Assembly (NCBI GenBank): GCA_011009095.1
Contig: VTPC01091041.1
Coordinates: forward strand, 1-64,000
From: Ignelater luminosus
Taxonomy: Eukaryota > Arthropoda > Insecta > Coleoptera > Elateridae
DNA: 64,000 nt
Reading direction: 5' to 3'
The translations under genes and the position numbers were made by a program. Position 1 is the first letter of the stretch; the number at the start of each line of letters is the position of its first letter. This document shows positions 39,901-50,302 of this stretch, one piece after another. A model generated the notes under the pieces. It saw nothing but the letters and a program-made list of their open reading frames with translations, ran no database searches and was not told the DNA's origin.

Positions 39901-42900
39901 CTAAGGAATACCCAACTGAAGTTTACCCAGAACAGCCTCCAGTTCATGTAACAGAAGGTCAACCTATCGTTACTGAAAAACAACCAACTGAAGCTGAAGG
40001 AACTGGAACACCAGCTGGACTGCCAACGGAGGGATCAATAGTTGTAACCGAAGGACCTGTAGAACATGCAACTGAAGCAGAACATATTCCTATTGAAAGT
40101 CATGTAACAGAAGAACCAGTTCCACATATTACTGAAGAAGAAGCAGTGACCGAAGAAGAACATATTCCTACTGAAAGCCAATTTACAGAGAAACTTCCAG
40201 AAGCTACCAAACCTCCAGTTTCTGAAGAACAGACGGTTCCATCTCATCCAGAAGTAACTGTACATATTCCTACAGAACAGCAGCCTAGTGAAGGTCATCC
40301 ACATATTACAGAAGGATATCTTCCACCGCAAGTTGAAATTACTGAAGGACATACTACAGAAATATCTGCGGAAGCTACCGAGAAACCTGTTGTTACAGAG
40401 CACATACCTATAGAACAACATCCAGAAGAAGGTCTTCCTCAATTAACGGAGAAACCCGGAGAGTTACCTACTGAGACACGTCCACCTTTGGAAGTTCAAG
40501 CAACGGAAAAACTTCCAACTGAGACTGAAGGACCTTCTCTAGTAATAGAGCATGAAATTACTGAAGAGGGAACAACCGTAGGTCAAACGCCATTACCTAC
40601 TGAGGCTACTGAAAAACCAGAACATGTACCTGAAGGTGAACCATCTAAAGAACCTGGTTTTGAATCAACGGAAGCTACTAAAGAACCTGGTATTTTTGTT
40701 ACCGAAGGAAAGATTCCAGAAGGGGTTACTGGAGAAGAACGTATTCCAGGTGAAGGACGTCCAGAAACAACCGCACCATCTGTCGTAACAGAAGCACATG
40801 TTCCTGGTGAAAGTCTTCCACCTGAAGAAGCAGAAATGACAGAGAAGCCTAGTGTCGTTCCAGAAGAAGAACACACACCTAAAGGCGAAGAGCCTGTCAC
40901 TGAAGTACATCCACCTGTAACTGAGATTGGTGAAGGCCTTCCTTCAGCAACAGAAGGAGCAGTTATTACAGAACTTCCGGAATCAACTAAGAAACCTTCA
41001 GAAGGTGAACAGGTTCCTGTTGAAGCAGAAACTACCAAACAGCCTGTTGAAGGTGAAGGTGTTGTAACGGAAGCTCCAGGTGTTGCAACAGAAGCTCATG
41101 TTCCATCTGTTGAAGTTACGGAACAACCGGGCGTAACAGAAACACCACATGCACCAGCTAGGGTTCCAGAAGAACATTCCGAAGCCGTACCTACGGAAGA
41201 AACTCGTATACCCGTAGTAGTACTACCTGAGGGAGAAACTTCAACTAAAGTACCTCCTACAGTGGCTGAAGAAGAACATACTACTCTAGGCGTACCTATA
41301 CCATCCACTGAAGCAGAACACATTCCACCTGTAACAACGGAACTACCAATATCTCATGTTCCTACGGAACACATTCCTGTATTTGTCGTACCTGAAGGTG
41401 AAACGGGAAAACCAATTGAAGAACATATTCCGGTAGAAGTAGTACCTGAAAGTGAAGGTGCAATTACAAAGGTGCCAGCGATATCAGCAACAGAAGCAAC
41501 GCATGCTCCTGAAGGTGCTGCTACTGAACAACCACCGGTAATATCTACTGAAGAGCATATTCCTGTTGTTGTATTACCAAGTGAAGAACAAACCACGGTT
41601 GGTGAAGAATTACCTGGATTAACGCCAATACCTCAGCATCCAGTAGAGTTCCCAGAAGAGGAAGCTACGACAGAATCCTTGATACCCTCTGCCACAGAAG
41701 GTAGACCTGGTGTTATAGAAGTATCGACTGAAAAACAAGTTCCCACTACCGAACAACCTGAGTATATTCCACCCGAAGTGTTGCATGAAGCAACTGAAGA
41801 ACCATATCCTGTCGAGCACGGAGAGGTTACAAAGGCTCCAGAACATATAACCGAAGAAATCCCTGAAGGCGCCACTGAGGAATTAGAGCATGCAGTACCT
41901 GGTGAGGGCAACTGTCTAGTTGACGGTCAGACGTACGCTAACAACTCTAACGTTCCTCCAATAAATCACTGTCAAATTTCCTGCAAATGTTTAAGTTCAA
42001 TATTGCAGTGTGAATCAGTTACTTGCTCACCAGCACCTTCAAATCTCCATAACTGCATGCCAGTTTATCAAAGTCCGAATAGTTGCTGTCCAACATACAG
42101 TTGCAGTAAGTAGAGTAATTTTTTAAGGTTTTAAAAAATTTACTAATTTTTATCATTTTACAGCTGCTCCAGAACCAGCTGAAATCGAATCAGATAGTCA
42201 CAAAATGGAAGGAAGTACAACTGCTCAAGTGCCTACAGAACAGCCGGTTACAGTAGGTGTAACTGTATTGCCTGGTGAAGTTGAAATATCAAAGACTACT
42301 GTACCTTCAGAGCATGTACCAGGATTTACAGAAATTGTTGCAGAACCTACTAGCAAACCACATGAAATTGTTACCGAAGCCGTAGTGCATGAGGAAGGTC
42401 TTCCGGGACAAGTTCCTGAGCACTTAACAGAGGAATCTCCTAAACCTGAAAGTCATACTACTCAAGCTCCTGAACTTGAAACTGGCGCTCCACCCGAAGA
42501 AGGAGGAATACCAGTAGAAGTACATCTTCCCGAACAAGAAACAGAAAAACCATCACCAGCTGTGACGGAAGCCGTCCCAGAAGTCACCGAAGGTTACGAG
42601 TATTCAACAAAACCATCGGGAGTGGTCACTGAAAAAGCTCCAGAAGGTGTACCTACAGAAGGCATTACTGAAAAGCAACCTACAGGTGAAGGTGAAACTA
42701 GACCCACTGTTCTTCCAGAAGGTCATGTAACCGTTGTTACTGAACATTCAACTGGCTATCCATCGAAACCAGTAGAAGCAGTTACCGAAGAACTACCACA
42801 TGTTTCTGAGGAAATTCCACACAAACCCACCTTACTGCCAGAAGTAGCAGAAACCACCCCCATACATGAAGAGGGAGTTACTGAAAAGGAACATATACCA

Positions 42901-45900
42901 GAAGCAGTAACGGAAGCTGTTGAACATCCAGAAGTTACATCAGAAGAAATTCAAGTTACACAAGCTGTGGAATACCCAGGTCTTCACACAGAGCAGCCAG
43001 AAGGTAAAATACCAGAACACGTTACTGAGGGTGTCGAACGTGAAACTAGTTATCCAGTTAAACCATCCGAACATACAACTACTCTTCCAGAAGGCGAAAC
43101 TGCTGGCGTAACTCACAAAGAACATATTCCAGGAGGACTCACAGAACCAGTTGAACATACTTCTCCACAAGTGGCGGTTACCGAGCCTGTAATACACGAA
43201 GAACACATACCATCAGAACCAACTTACGTAACAGAACAATATCCTGGCGTTGGTGAAGGTATTCCATCTGAAGCTGGAGAGCAAGCAACTCAAATGCCAG
43301 AAGGTGAAGGTCAAGTCACTGAGACTGTTCATCCACATAAACCAACAACTGCACAACCTATTTCAGAAGAAGTTACAGAAAAGATACCGCAACAAGAAGA
43401 ACATTTCCCAGAAACTGAAGTACCTGGAAAACCAGAAGAAGCTGGACCATCAACTGTTCCTACTGAAGCAATAGAGCATGAAGAGCATGTCCCAGAAGCT
43501 GTTACACACCCAACAGCTTATCCAGAAGAACAAAAACCAGAACAAGTAACTGAAGGTCACATTAAGGAAACTGAACAACCATCGGCTGCTTCGACACAGC
43601 CACCAGAATTAGTTACTGAAGAACACGAACATGAAGTTAGCACTCAGAAACATGAAGAAGAAGCGACTGCAAGCGTACCACATGAAGAACAGACACCCGA
43701 AGGTGAAACCGATCGTACCCCAGGTCCTGTAGAGCCTGTTACAGAAGGACATGCACCAGAAATTACTGCTACTGAAGCTGTGTTACACGAAGAACACACT
43801 CCCGAAGTTGTAGAACATATACCAGAGGCATCTGTAACAGAAGGTGTACCTTACGAAGAGGGTGCTACCGAGAAACAGCCATCTGAAGTAGAATATCCAG
43901 AAGGCCAAGTTACTGAAGGTGAACATATTCCTGAAAGTACACCTTACCCATTAAAACCAACAGAAAAAGTTCCTGAAGCTGTCGTGACTGAAGGTATTGA
44001 ATATCCAACAACACATCCTTCAATAGTTACAGAAGGTGTAGTACCAGAAGAACATGTATCGCAAGGCGTTTCTGAAGGTGTGCCTACACCAGGACAAGGC
44101 GTTACTGAAGGTGTTCCCCCGAAAGAAGGTGTAACGGAAGCAGGCGAATATACCACAGTTCATCCTGCTATCGTAACAGAACAAGTGCCTGAAAAACATA
44201 TACCTGAAGCAGGAATACCTACTGAAGGAGAACAAATTCCTACTGGTATTCCACATGAAGAAGTTTCTACAGAAGTAGCGGAACATGTGACTGAAGGTGT
44301 TACAGAAATCAGACCAAAACCGGAAGGACAAACCGTTACTGAAGGTATTGAATATCCAACAACACATCCTTCACTCGTGACAGAGCCAGTTGTAGAGGAA
44401 GAACACGTTACTGAGAAACATCCAAAACCGGAAGGAGAAACTCCTGGAGTTGTTTCTCAAGAAGCTACAACAGAAGCTATTCAACCATCAACAGGTTATC
44501 CAAGTGTCGTTACTGAACACAAACCTGAAGTAGAAGGTGTAACACACGAAGAACATGTACCCGAAATCTCCACAGAAGGTCTTTATAGACCAGCAGAAGA
44601 GACGGCTGAGGGTGTTACTGAAGGACAGCCCAAGCCATCAGAGGAAGGTGTAACAGAAGGTATTCAATATCCAGAAACTCAACCTTCAGTGATAACCGAG
44701 ACTACTCCAGAAGGCGAAGCTGTGTCTCATGTCGAACATGTAGAAACAACTCCTTCAATTGTGACAGAAGAAGGTGTTAAACATCCAGAAGGTTATCCTG
44801 CAATAACACAACCTACTCCAGAAGGTGAAGGTGTGACTCATGAAGAAGGTGTAACGCATGCTATTGAACATGTGGAAACGACACCTTCAGTAACCGAACA
44901 TGTTCCAGAAGGCGAGGCCGAAACTAAACCAGCGTTGGTGACTGAACCTACGCTGGAAGGTGAAGTTGTGACTCATAAAGAAGGCGTGACAGAAGCTGTG
45001 GAACATGCAGGAACGACACCTTCAATTATAGCAGAACACATTACACCTGAAGAAGGTGTAACACATGTTACTGAACATGCTGAAATAACGCCATCAGTTG
45101 TACCACATGAAGAGGTTACAACTGAAGGCGTCAGACACCCAGAAACTCAACCAACTGAAGGTGAGATTACGCCACACGAAGAAGAAGTAACTCAGGCTGT
45201 GGAACATGTTGAAACAACACCTTCTGTTGTGACAGAACACATCCCAGAAGCTGGAGTTGTACCACATGAAGAAGGTGTAACAGAAGCTGTTGAACATCCC
45301 GAAACTCAGCCTTCAGTTGTGACAGAACATGTTCCAGAAGGTGGTGAGACTGAAATTACTCATAAACTACCAGAGGAACATACAGTTCATCCACCACATC
45401 CTACAGAACATATACCAGTACATGTTACAGAGGTCACCGAAGGCGTACCTACTGAAGGACGTATTCCAGAAAAAGAAACAGAGCAACCCCCAAGCGCAAC
45501 TGTATCACCAAGTGCAGGACCACTACCTACAGAAGCTGTTGAAGCTGAAACTGTGCCTGTCGAGGAGATTACAACTGAACGACTATTTACATCTGGATCA
45601 TCCACACCTTCAGTTCCTACAATACCCAGTATTGAAGGGGAACTCTCAACTTCTCGGCCGGTGGAAGAAGCTGCAAATCAAACCGCTGAACCATTTGTAC
45701 CGAGTGTACATTATCCTAGTGTTACTGAACCAGTCGCAGAATCATCTAGTGCAGCTCCAGAATATGCAGAACATACACCAGAGGTTCCTGAATATCACGA
45801 CTACGAAGAAGAAGAACAAGGCTCATTTGGTCCAGGCACGTGCAGATATGGAGGAAAAGTTTATGTTTCTGCGCAACAAATACCTAGAGACGATCCATGC

Positions 45901-46663
45901 GATTTCTGTTTCTGCTTCCGTAGCGATATTATTTGTCTGCAACAAAGTTGTCCGCCACCGATTCCCAGATGTCACGAAGAACCTATTCGAGGATTCTGTT
46001 GTCCGCGATATGAATGTCCAGTTTCTATGGCGACTACTATGAATATTACGACAACCACTACAACAACAACTACGACGTTACCTCCTCATTTCTTCTCGCA
46101 CGCATACAAGGGAAGAGCTACTCGTCAAGGATGTCAAATAAACGGAAAGGCATATCAAGTTGGAGACGATGTTCCTTCAACGTCAGGACCTTGTCTACAC
46201 TGCAAGTAAGTATTTTTTTGGAATATTTAACGATAGCATTTAACAAAAAGAATTTTATTTTCTGACCTTAAGCTATATTTGGTTAATTTTGACTCGTGTT
46301 TTAAACCACACGATCATAAGCGACTGTAAGATTGATAGTGAAAAATTATAATTTATGTTGGTAACAGCACCCAGCTATCAAGTGATTTTATAAAATTTGA
46401 TTATAGACTACATAACCTGAAAAATGACCATTTTTAAAAGTTACGTAAACGTCATGTTAATTGTTAATTATTCAAGCGTACCAACTCATTTGCAATTATT
46501 TATGATCAATCGTATAATGATAATGATGAACGTTAAAATTCATGGTATCTTTTTTTGTTGTAGATGTGGTGGAAATGGTCAAATGAAATGTGATCCTAAA
46601 CCCTGCACTCCACAGCCTTTGCTTAGAAAAATGATAGCGGAAGCAGCGAGGAGGAGAAGATGA
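30929..46663 (+). CDS. Tnc: Tenectin: secreted VWC-domain, acidic Pro/Thr/Glu/Val repeat protein
   Basis: Seven coding exons join in frame: 30,929-31,010; 36,480-36,524; 36,584-36,793; 36,844-37,101; 37,164-42,105; 42,164-46,205; 46,564-46,663. Each junction has GT-AG ends. All introns are phase 1 except the last (phase 2). The product is about 3,225 residues if the 391-N gap stands for a multiple of three bases. Order: signal peptide (1 to about 27), VWC1 (about 49-111), VWC2 (137-198), VWC3 (229-292), a long repeat region, VWC4, a second repeat region, VWC5, a Thr run, a truncated VWC6 and a basic tail ending RRRR. Each full VWC shows CxxCxC and a late CCP. Drosophila tenectin is an apical extracellular-matrix, mucin-like integrin ligand of the epidermis, gut and tracheae; this architecture matches it. 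The start is the only ATG giving a signal peptide. Identification rests on architecture, not alignment. Confidence 0.88.
31011..36479 (+). other. Second tenectin intron (5.5 kb)
   Basis: The donor GTAAGT follows the signal-peptide exon at 31,011 and the acceptor TTGTTTTAG ends at 36,479. The interior is AT-rich without a recognisable gene. A GC-richer pocket lies at about 34,360-34,780, and a pair of TTAGGTTAGG-containing strings at about 35,005-35,040. Confidence 0.8.
34360..34780. promoter_or_regulatory. GC-richer pocket in tenectin intron, candidate enhancer
   Basis: CpG-rich sequence contrasts with the AT-rich intron around it. Short frames of about 60 codons on the minus strand show no recognisable family. 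I interpret it as possible regulatory sequence, by composition only. Confidence 0.25.
36584..37440 (+). other. Three N-terminal VWC domains of tenectin (exons 3, 4 and start of 5)
   Basis: VWC1 fills exon 3, VWC2 fills exon 4 and VWC3 opens the giant fifth exon. Shared signatures are CxNCTC, CELCYC and CEHCYC in the middle, and CCPVITC, CCPARYDC and CCPDTYDC at the end. Each exon boundary is phase 1, the symmetric 1-1 arrangement typical of shuffled extracellular modules. VWC3 carries KGD at 37,331-37,339 (residues 255-257), just before IVC. VWC domains mediate matrix and growth-factor or integrin contacts. Confidence 0.88.
37450..41905 (+). repeat. Tenectin repeat region A: acidic Pro/Thr/Glu/Val repeats
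   Basis: About 1,480 codons of low-complexity sequence. Early units have a period near 39 residues built on HPxxTExPxxxxTxxPEEIExTPEAVTEHxPLEEQxPE, with cores such as EEIEHTPEAVTEHIP recurring. Later units loosen to T-E-x-P motifs around EGHVP, ITE and EKP. Thr and Pro are abundant, Ser is scarce, and net charge is strongly negative. The region is expected to be disordered and O-glycosylated on Thr. An N-run at 38,207-38,597 falls in the most regular part, where assembly is hardest. Confidence 0.85.
38207..38597. other. Assembly gap (391 N) inside the tenectin repeat exon
   Basis: A 391-base run of N interrupts the coding repeat. The codon ending at 38,206 (GAA) and the codon starting at 38,598 (GAA) belong to different frames in the window. 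Both sides are the same repeat in otherwise open frames, so the true missing length must be a multiple of three. The N count is therefore wrong by at least one base, and the real copy number is unknown. Confidence 0.97.
41913..42105 (+). other. Tenectin VWC4 domain at the end of giant exon 5
   Basis: Cys-rich stretch starting at the TGT of NCLVDG, with CQISCKC in the middle and CCPTYSC at the end, followed at once by the donor GTAAGT (42,106). It closes repeat region A and is a full-length VWC module. Confidence 0.85.
42164..45836 (+). repeat. Tenectin repeat region B: Glu/Val/Thr/Pro-rich repeats
   Basis: About 1,220 codons with loosely periodic units around EGVTEAVEHPETxPSVVTEHVPEGE. Stretches are nearly identical at DNA level: the codons for GIEYPTTHPS at 43,991 and 44,341 lie in a block of at least 33 identical bases, 350 bases apart. 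This indicates recent duplication or conversion among units. His, Glu, Val, Thr and Pro dominate. The region is predicted to be disordered and acidic, with many Thr residues as potential O-glycosylation sites. Antisense and other-frame ORFs across it are composition artefacts. Confidence 0.85.
45841..46612 (+). other. Tenectin VWC5, Thr run and truncated VWC6
   Basis: VWC5 (45,841-46,017) has CDFCFC with RSDIIC after it and ends CCPRYEC. A Thr-rich linker of about ten consecutive Thr codons follows (46,045-46,080). VWC6 starts at CQINGK (46,132), continues through CLHCK and is split by a phase-2 intron (46,206-46,563). It resumes as CGGNGQMKCDPKPC but lacks the usual terminal CC-x-C half. The protein then ends with LLRKMIAEAARRRR. 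Confidence 0.8.
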
Positions 46664-46750
46664 GCTTCTAATGGATGTTAGTGATAGTGCACGAGTGATC
46701 AGTATTGTGCGAGTGATAAAGACAATTTTATAATTGAATAGTCGTGAACC

Positions 46751-46884
46751 AATAAACGATTTTAATAGCATTCTCGGGTGCCAAATTGAAAATAAGACTA
46801 GGTATATCGTGCCTTTTAGAAGAAGGGCTCCTGTGGGGAGTCTTTACCAGTGAGTGTGCATGTGTTGTTAACACATGCAATAAA
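46751..46884 (+). terminator. Tenectin polyadenylation signals
   Basis: Two canonical AATAAA hexamers lie downstream of the stop codon, at 46,751-46,756 and 46,879-46,884. Both are plausible 3' ends; further AATAAA-like strings occur near 47,205. Confidence 0.55.
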
Positions 46885-48498
46885 GTGATGCATACGTATA
46901 CTCGATTTTATTAATTATTTATATTGAACTTGACTGAATTTTTACACTTTTTATAACTAGAATCTTTTGTACGTGTCGTATTTTGATAGCCATTTAAAAT
47001 CCCATACGGGCTCTTTTTGTATTGTTTATTGTGTCGCACATCAAGTCTGGGTTGTTTGACTGGTAGAACATCACACTTTATATTGTAGTTTTTATCGATA
47101 AATTATGCAGCAGCAGTTCTACTACTTGAACGTCTAGACGACTTTTGTATATTTATGGATGCTCAATATACTTATAGAATATGTAGTATTTATCAATAAT
47201 TAAAATAATAAAATAAATAAAATATGATAACCTGTTTATTTAATATATCCTTCTTATAACACACTTGCTCGCCGACTACAGAGGTTACCGTTTAAATCTT
47301 TTTAAAGTGATGCAGACAGACTGTTTCTAAACAGTTATATCTACTATTGGAGTAAGAAATCCTGACTCGTTACTTTGAAATTTTTTAATGTTTGTTAATT
47401 TCTATGAAAGTATTGCAGTTTATCAAATGTACAGATTTCATGGTCTCTTACTATTTTTTCTCTATAGCAAGCAGTAAGACCTTTTCCAATACCTCTTTAA
47501 ATAAGCAAACTGGAATGGGGCATAATTTCTCAAATCAAAAATAGCTGATAACTGGACTAAATTGTAGTATAAAGAACACTCTCTTATTTTTATTCTAATA
47601 AACCCCTTTTTTGGACAATTTATAAATTACATATGCTTAAATAGAAATAAACTGTAATTAAAAGAAAATCTGTTTGATCAAATCCTGTTGAATAGTTTTT
47701 TAAATATAAGCTTTCAAAACGAGAGGTCAGAACTTTTTATTACGATAGTAGTTATTAAATATTATTACTCAAAACGAGTTTCATTAGTGGTTATTAATAC
47801 AGTGGATCAAATACACAATATATATGATACCATAACTTGTAAAGTAATTGAATTTAAACCACAAAAGGAAAGAAGTTTAAGAGTAAGTTGTAAAAGCTGT
47901 GAGAAAATTCCTTGTTTTTCTGTACACCGTTAAAAACTCAATCACGGATCAATAATGCGTTTTTAATAACAAATTTATTCAAATTATTGTGTAGAAACAA
48001 TGACTCAAACAAATACACTTTTAGAATAATAAATATAGAATATTCGAATGTTAACCTTGAAATTATTAGTTGCACTTGAAAGGGTTGAAACAGAGAGAAA
48101 ATCTTTAGTAATTTTATTGATTAATTGCTCTATTGTCATGGTTGTGAGATACTACTTTAAAAGCGTTCTTATTTTAGTATCATAAGCAGTGTCAGTCAAA
48201 TAAACCCTATAGAAAGACGTATGAGAATTAATGTTAGCAAAGTCACAAAATTTGCTAATATCACACTTCTCTGCATTTAATAATTAGAATGATAATTAAT
48301 TGATTTGCAATAATAGCTGAATCTTAATATTCCACAAAAAGATTCCGACAAACGAGTCAGTATGAATGTTTATTGCCATTCTTTAATTTAATTTTCAATG
48401 GGGATACTAAAATGAAACTGAGTAGATGAAAGTCCATCCAACCTACAGACACTATATTAATATTGCAATGATATGAAACAAAGTCACTGGTCATATAC
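46885..48498. other. Intergenic AT-rich spacer between tenectin and the mariner copy
   Basis: No coding exon, RNA or complete mobile element is recognisable. The only open frame of note is 81 codons of AT-rich composition near 47,688 with no family signature. Confidence 0.55.
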
Positions 48499-49768
48499 CA
48501 GGTGTGTACCTATGAAATGAGACTTTCAGCTATTAGACCACAGATGTCGCTAGGAGTATTTTTAAACTGTCCCAAATGTCTTATTTTTTTCGTCTGTCAT
48601 CTGTCAACAATATTCAATTCATTGTTTGTGATGTTTCATACAACAATGCATTTTTTTCGCTCTTAAAAATGTCGAATTTCGTGCCTTCAAACTACGATTT
48701 GCGGACATCGTTGATTTTCTGTTATCAATTAAAGAAAAACGTTTCTCAAGCTCATCAAATGCTTATAGAAGCTTACGGTGGACATGCTCTAAGCAGAGCA
48801 CAGTGCTTCAGGTGGTTTGAAAAATTCCGAAGTGGTGATTTTAGCGTGGAGAACGAGGACGTGGCCGGCCACCGAAAAAGTTTGAGGACACCGAATTGCA
48901 AGCATTGTTGAATGAAGATGATGGTCAAACGCAAGAAATGATGGCAGAGCAGTTGGGAGTGACCCAAAAAACCATTTGCAAACGTTTGAAAGACATGGGC
49001 ATGATTTTAAAGGTCGGAAGATGGGTGCCGCATGAACTGACTGAAAGGCAGCAAGAGAACCGAAAAACCACTTGTGAAATGCTGCTCTCCCGGTTCAAAA
49101 AGAAGTCTTTTTTGCATCGAATCGTTACGGGTGTATTTCTCCAATCCCAAGCGTAAACGATCGTATGGTCCGCCCGGCCACAAGCCAAAATCAACGGCCA
49201 AACCAAATCGCTTCGGCCGCAAGGCAATGCTGTGTGTTTTCTGGGATCAGCATGGTATGATTTGGTACGAGCTATTAAAACCAGGTGAAACAGTTGACGG
49301 TGCACGCTACCAATGACAATTGGCCGATTTGAACAGCGCTATACACCGAAAACGCCCAGAATATGCCGATCGGTGTCACAAAGTAATTTTTCTTGATGAC
49401 AATGCACCACCACATCGAACAAGAGCGACCCGGGAATTGGTGGAGACGTACGATTGGGAACCGCTGGTGCATGCGGCTTACTCACCAGACTTGGCGCCTT
49501 CCGATTATCATTTGTTTGCATCGATGGGCCACGCACTTTCCGAGCAGCGCTTCAATTCTCACGAAGAAGCCAAAAAATGGCTCGATGATTGGTTTGCGGC
49601 CAAAGACGGCCAATTTTTTTGGCGCGGCATTCACAAATTGCCTGAGAGATGGGTAAAATGTGTCGCTAGCAATGGATATTATTTTGAAGATTAAATTTGT
49701 AACCATTTTTTGTTAATAAACGTTTAAAATTGAAAAAAAAAGTCTCATTTCATAGGTATACACCTATG
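48499..49768 (+). mobile_element. Mariner transposon, mauritiana (Mos1-like) subfamily, defective
   Basis: An about 1.27 kb element is flanked by TA on both sides (48,497-48,498 and 49,769-49,770), the target duplication expected for mariner. The left end begins CCAGGTGTGTACC. The right end, read in reverse complement, begins CATAGGTGTATACC, and both continue TATGAAATGAGACT. The left terminus CCAGGTGT equals the start of the Mos1 inverted repeat as I recall it. The interior encodes a transposase with clear Mos1-type motifs but with disruptions, so the copy cannot mobilise itself. Confidence 0.92.
48669..49694 (+). pseudogene. Broken mariner transposase (Mos1-like)
   Basis: The N-terminus (MSNFVPSNYDLRTSLIFC) begins the paired helix-turn-helix region typical of mauritiana-type mariners, and WVPHEL, KPGETV and YSPDLAPSDYHLF motifs follow. 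Three lesions are visible. One is a frameshift near 48,862, just before the conserved FEDTELQALL segment. The second is a deletion near 49,126, where HRIVTG joins directly to VYFSNP and removes the DEKW block with the first catalytic Asp. The third is an in-frame TGA at 49,314. The second and third Asp survive as DDNAPPH and APSDY with 34 residues between them, the D34D spacing of mariners. The copy is inactive. Confidence 0.92.
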
Positions 49769-50302
49769 TATATGTAACATTATTGGTAATGCATAAAACC
49801 CATACTAGAAATTTCAAGAACAAACACATAGTTCAATAACTGAAATGCCTTAACTTAGTATTGAAAATTTCAATAGTCTCAGCAATTTTTGCTCTGCTCC
49901 ATGAAGTGTGAATTCGTTTTACTTTATGAAATGAGCTAAAACAATGCCTTTATTACAACAAGATATACAAAGACGTAAGGTCATTTAAAATCTATTTTTT
50001 GAACATTGATTGTAATTGGAACGGCGGATGCATTAAAAATTGCTTCGAATTTATACTAAAGCTTGTTACTACCCTCTCTTGAGTAAGGATGCCGTTTGGG
50101 TGGAAATAAAAAAAATTAGCAATCTAGTCCAAACAGAAGTACTAGATAAGCTTTACAAATTATTAGGCGTTTCTACTAATAAAAGAACAAAATACCATTT
50201 TGAAAAACGAATTATGGTGTAATATTAATTAAAATCTAGTAACAATTAAATTTGATCACTTAAGAAAACAAAAATAAAACAATAAAGCTCATTTCATCCT
50301 TC
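49769..50302. other. AT-rich spacer, no gene seen
   Basis: There is one 60-codon frame near 50,040 without recognisable family features. Nothing else is supported. Confidence 0.5.

Noticed and set aside
45329..46042. 237-codon + strand ORF overlapping tenectin exon 6
   Set aside because: It is an alternate-frame reading of the repeat and VWC5 codons, has no own start context, and its Gln/Lys/Leu-rich composition is explained by the true frame.
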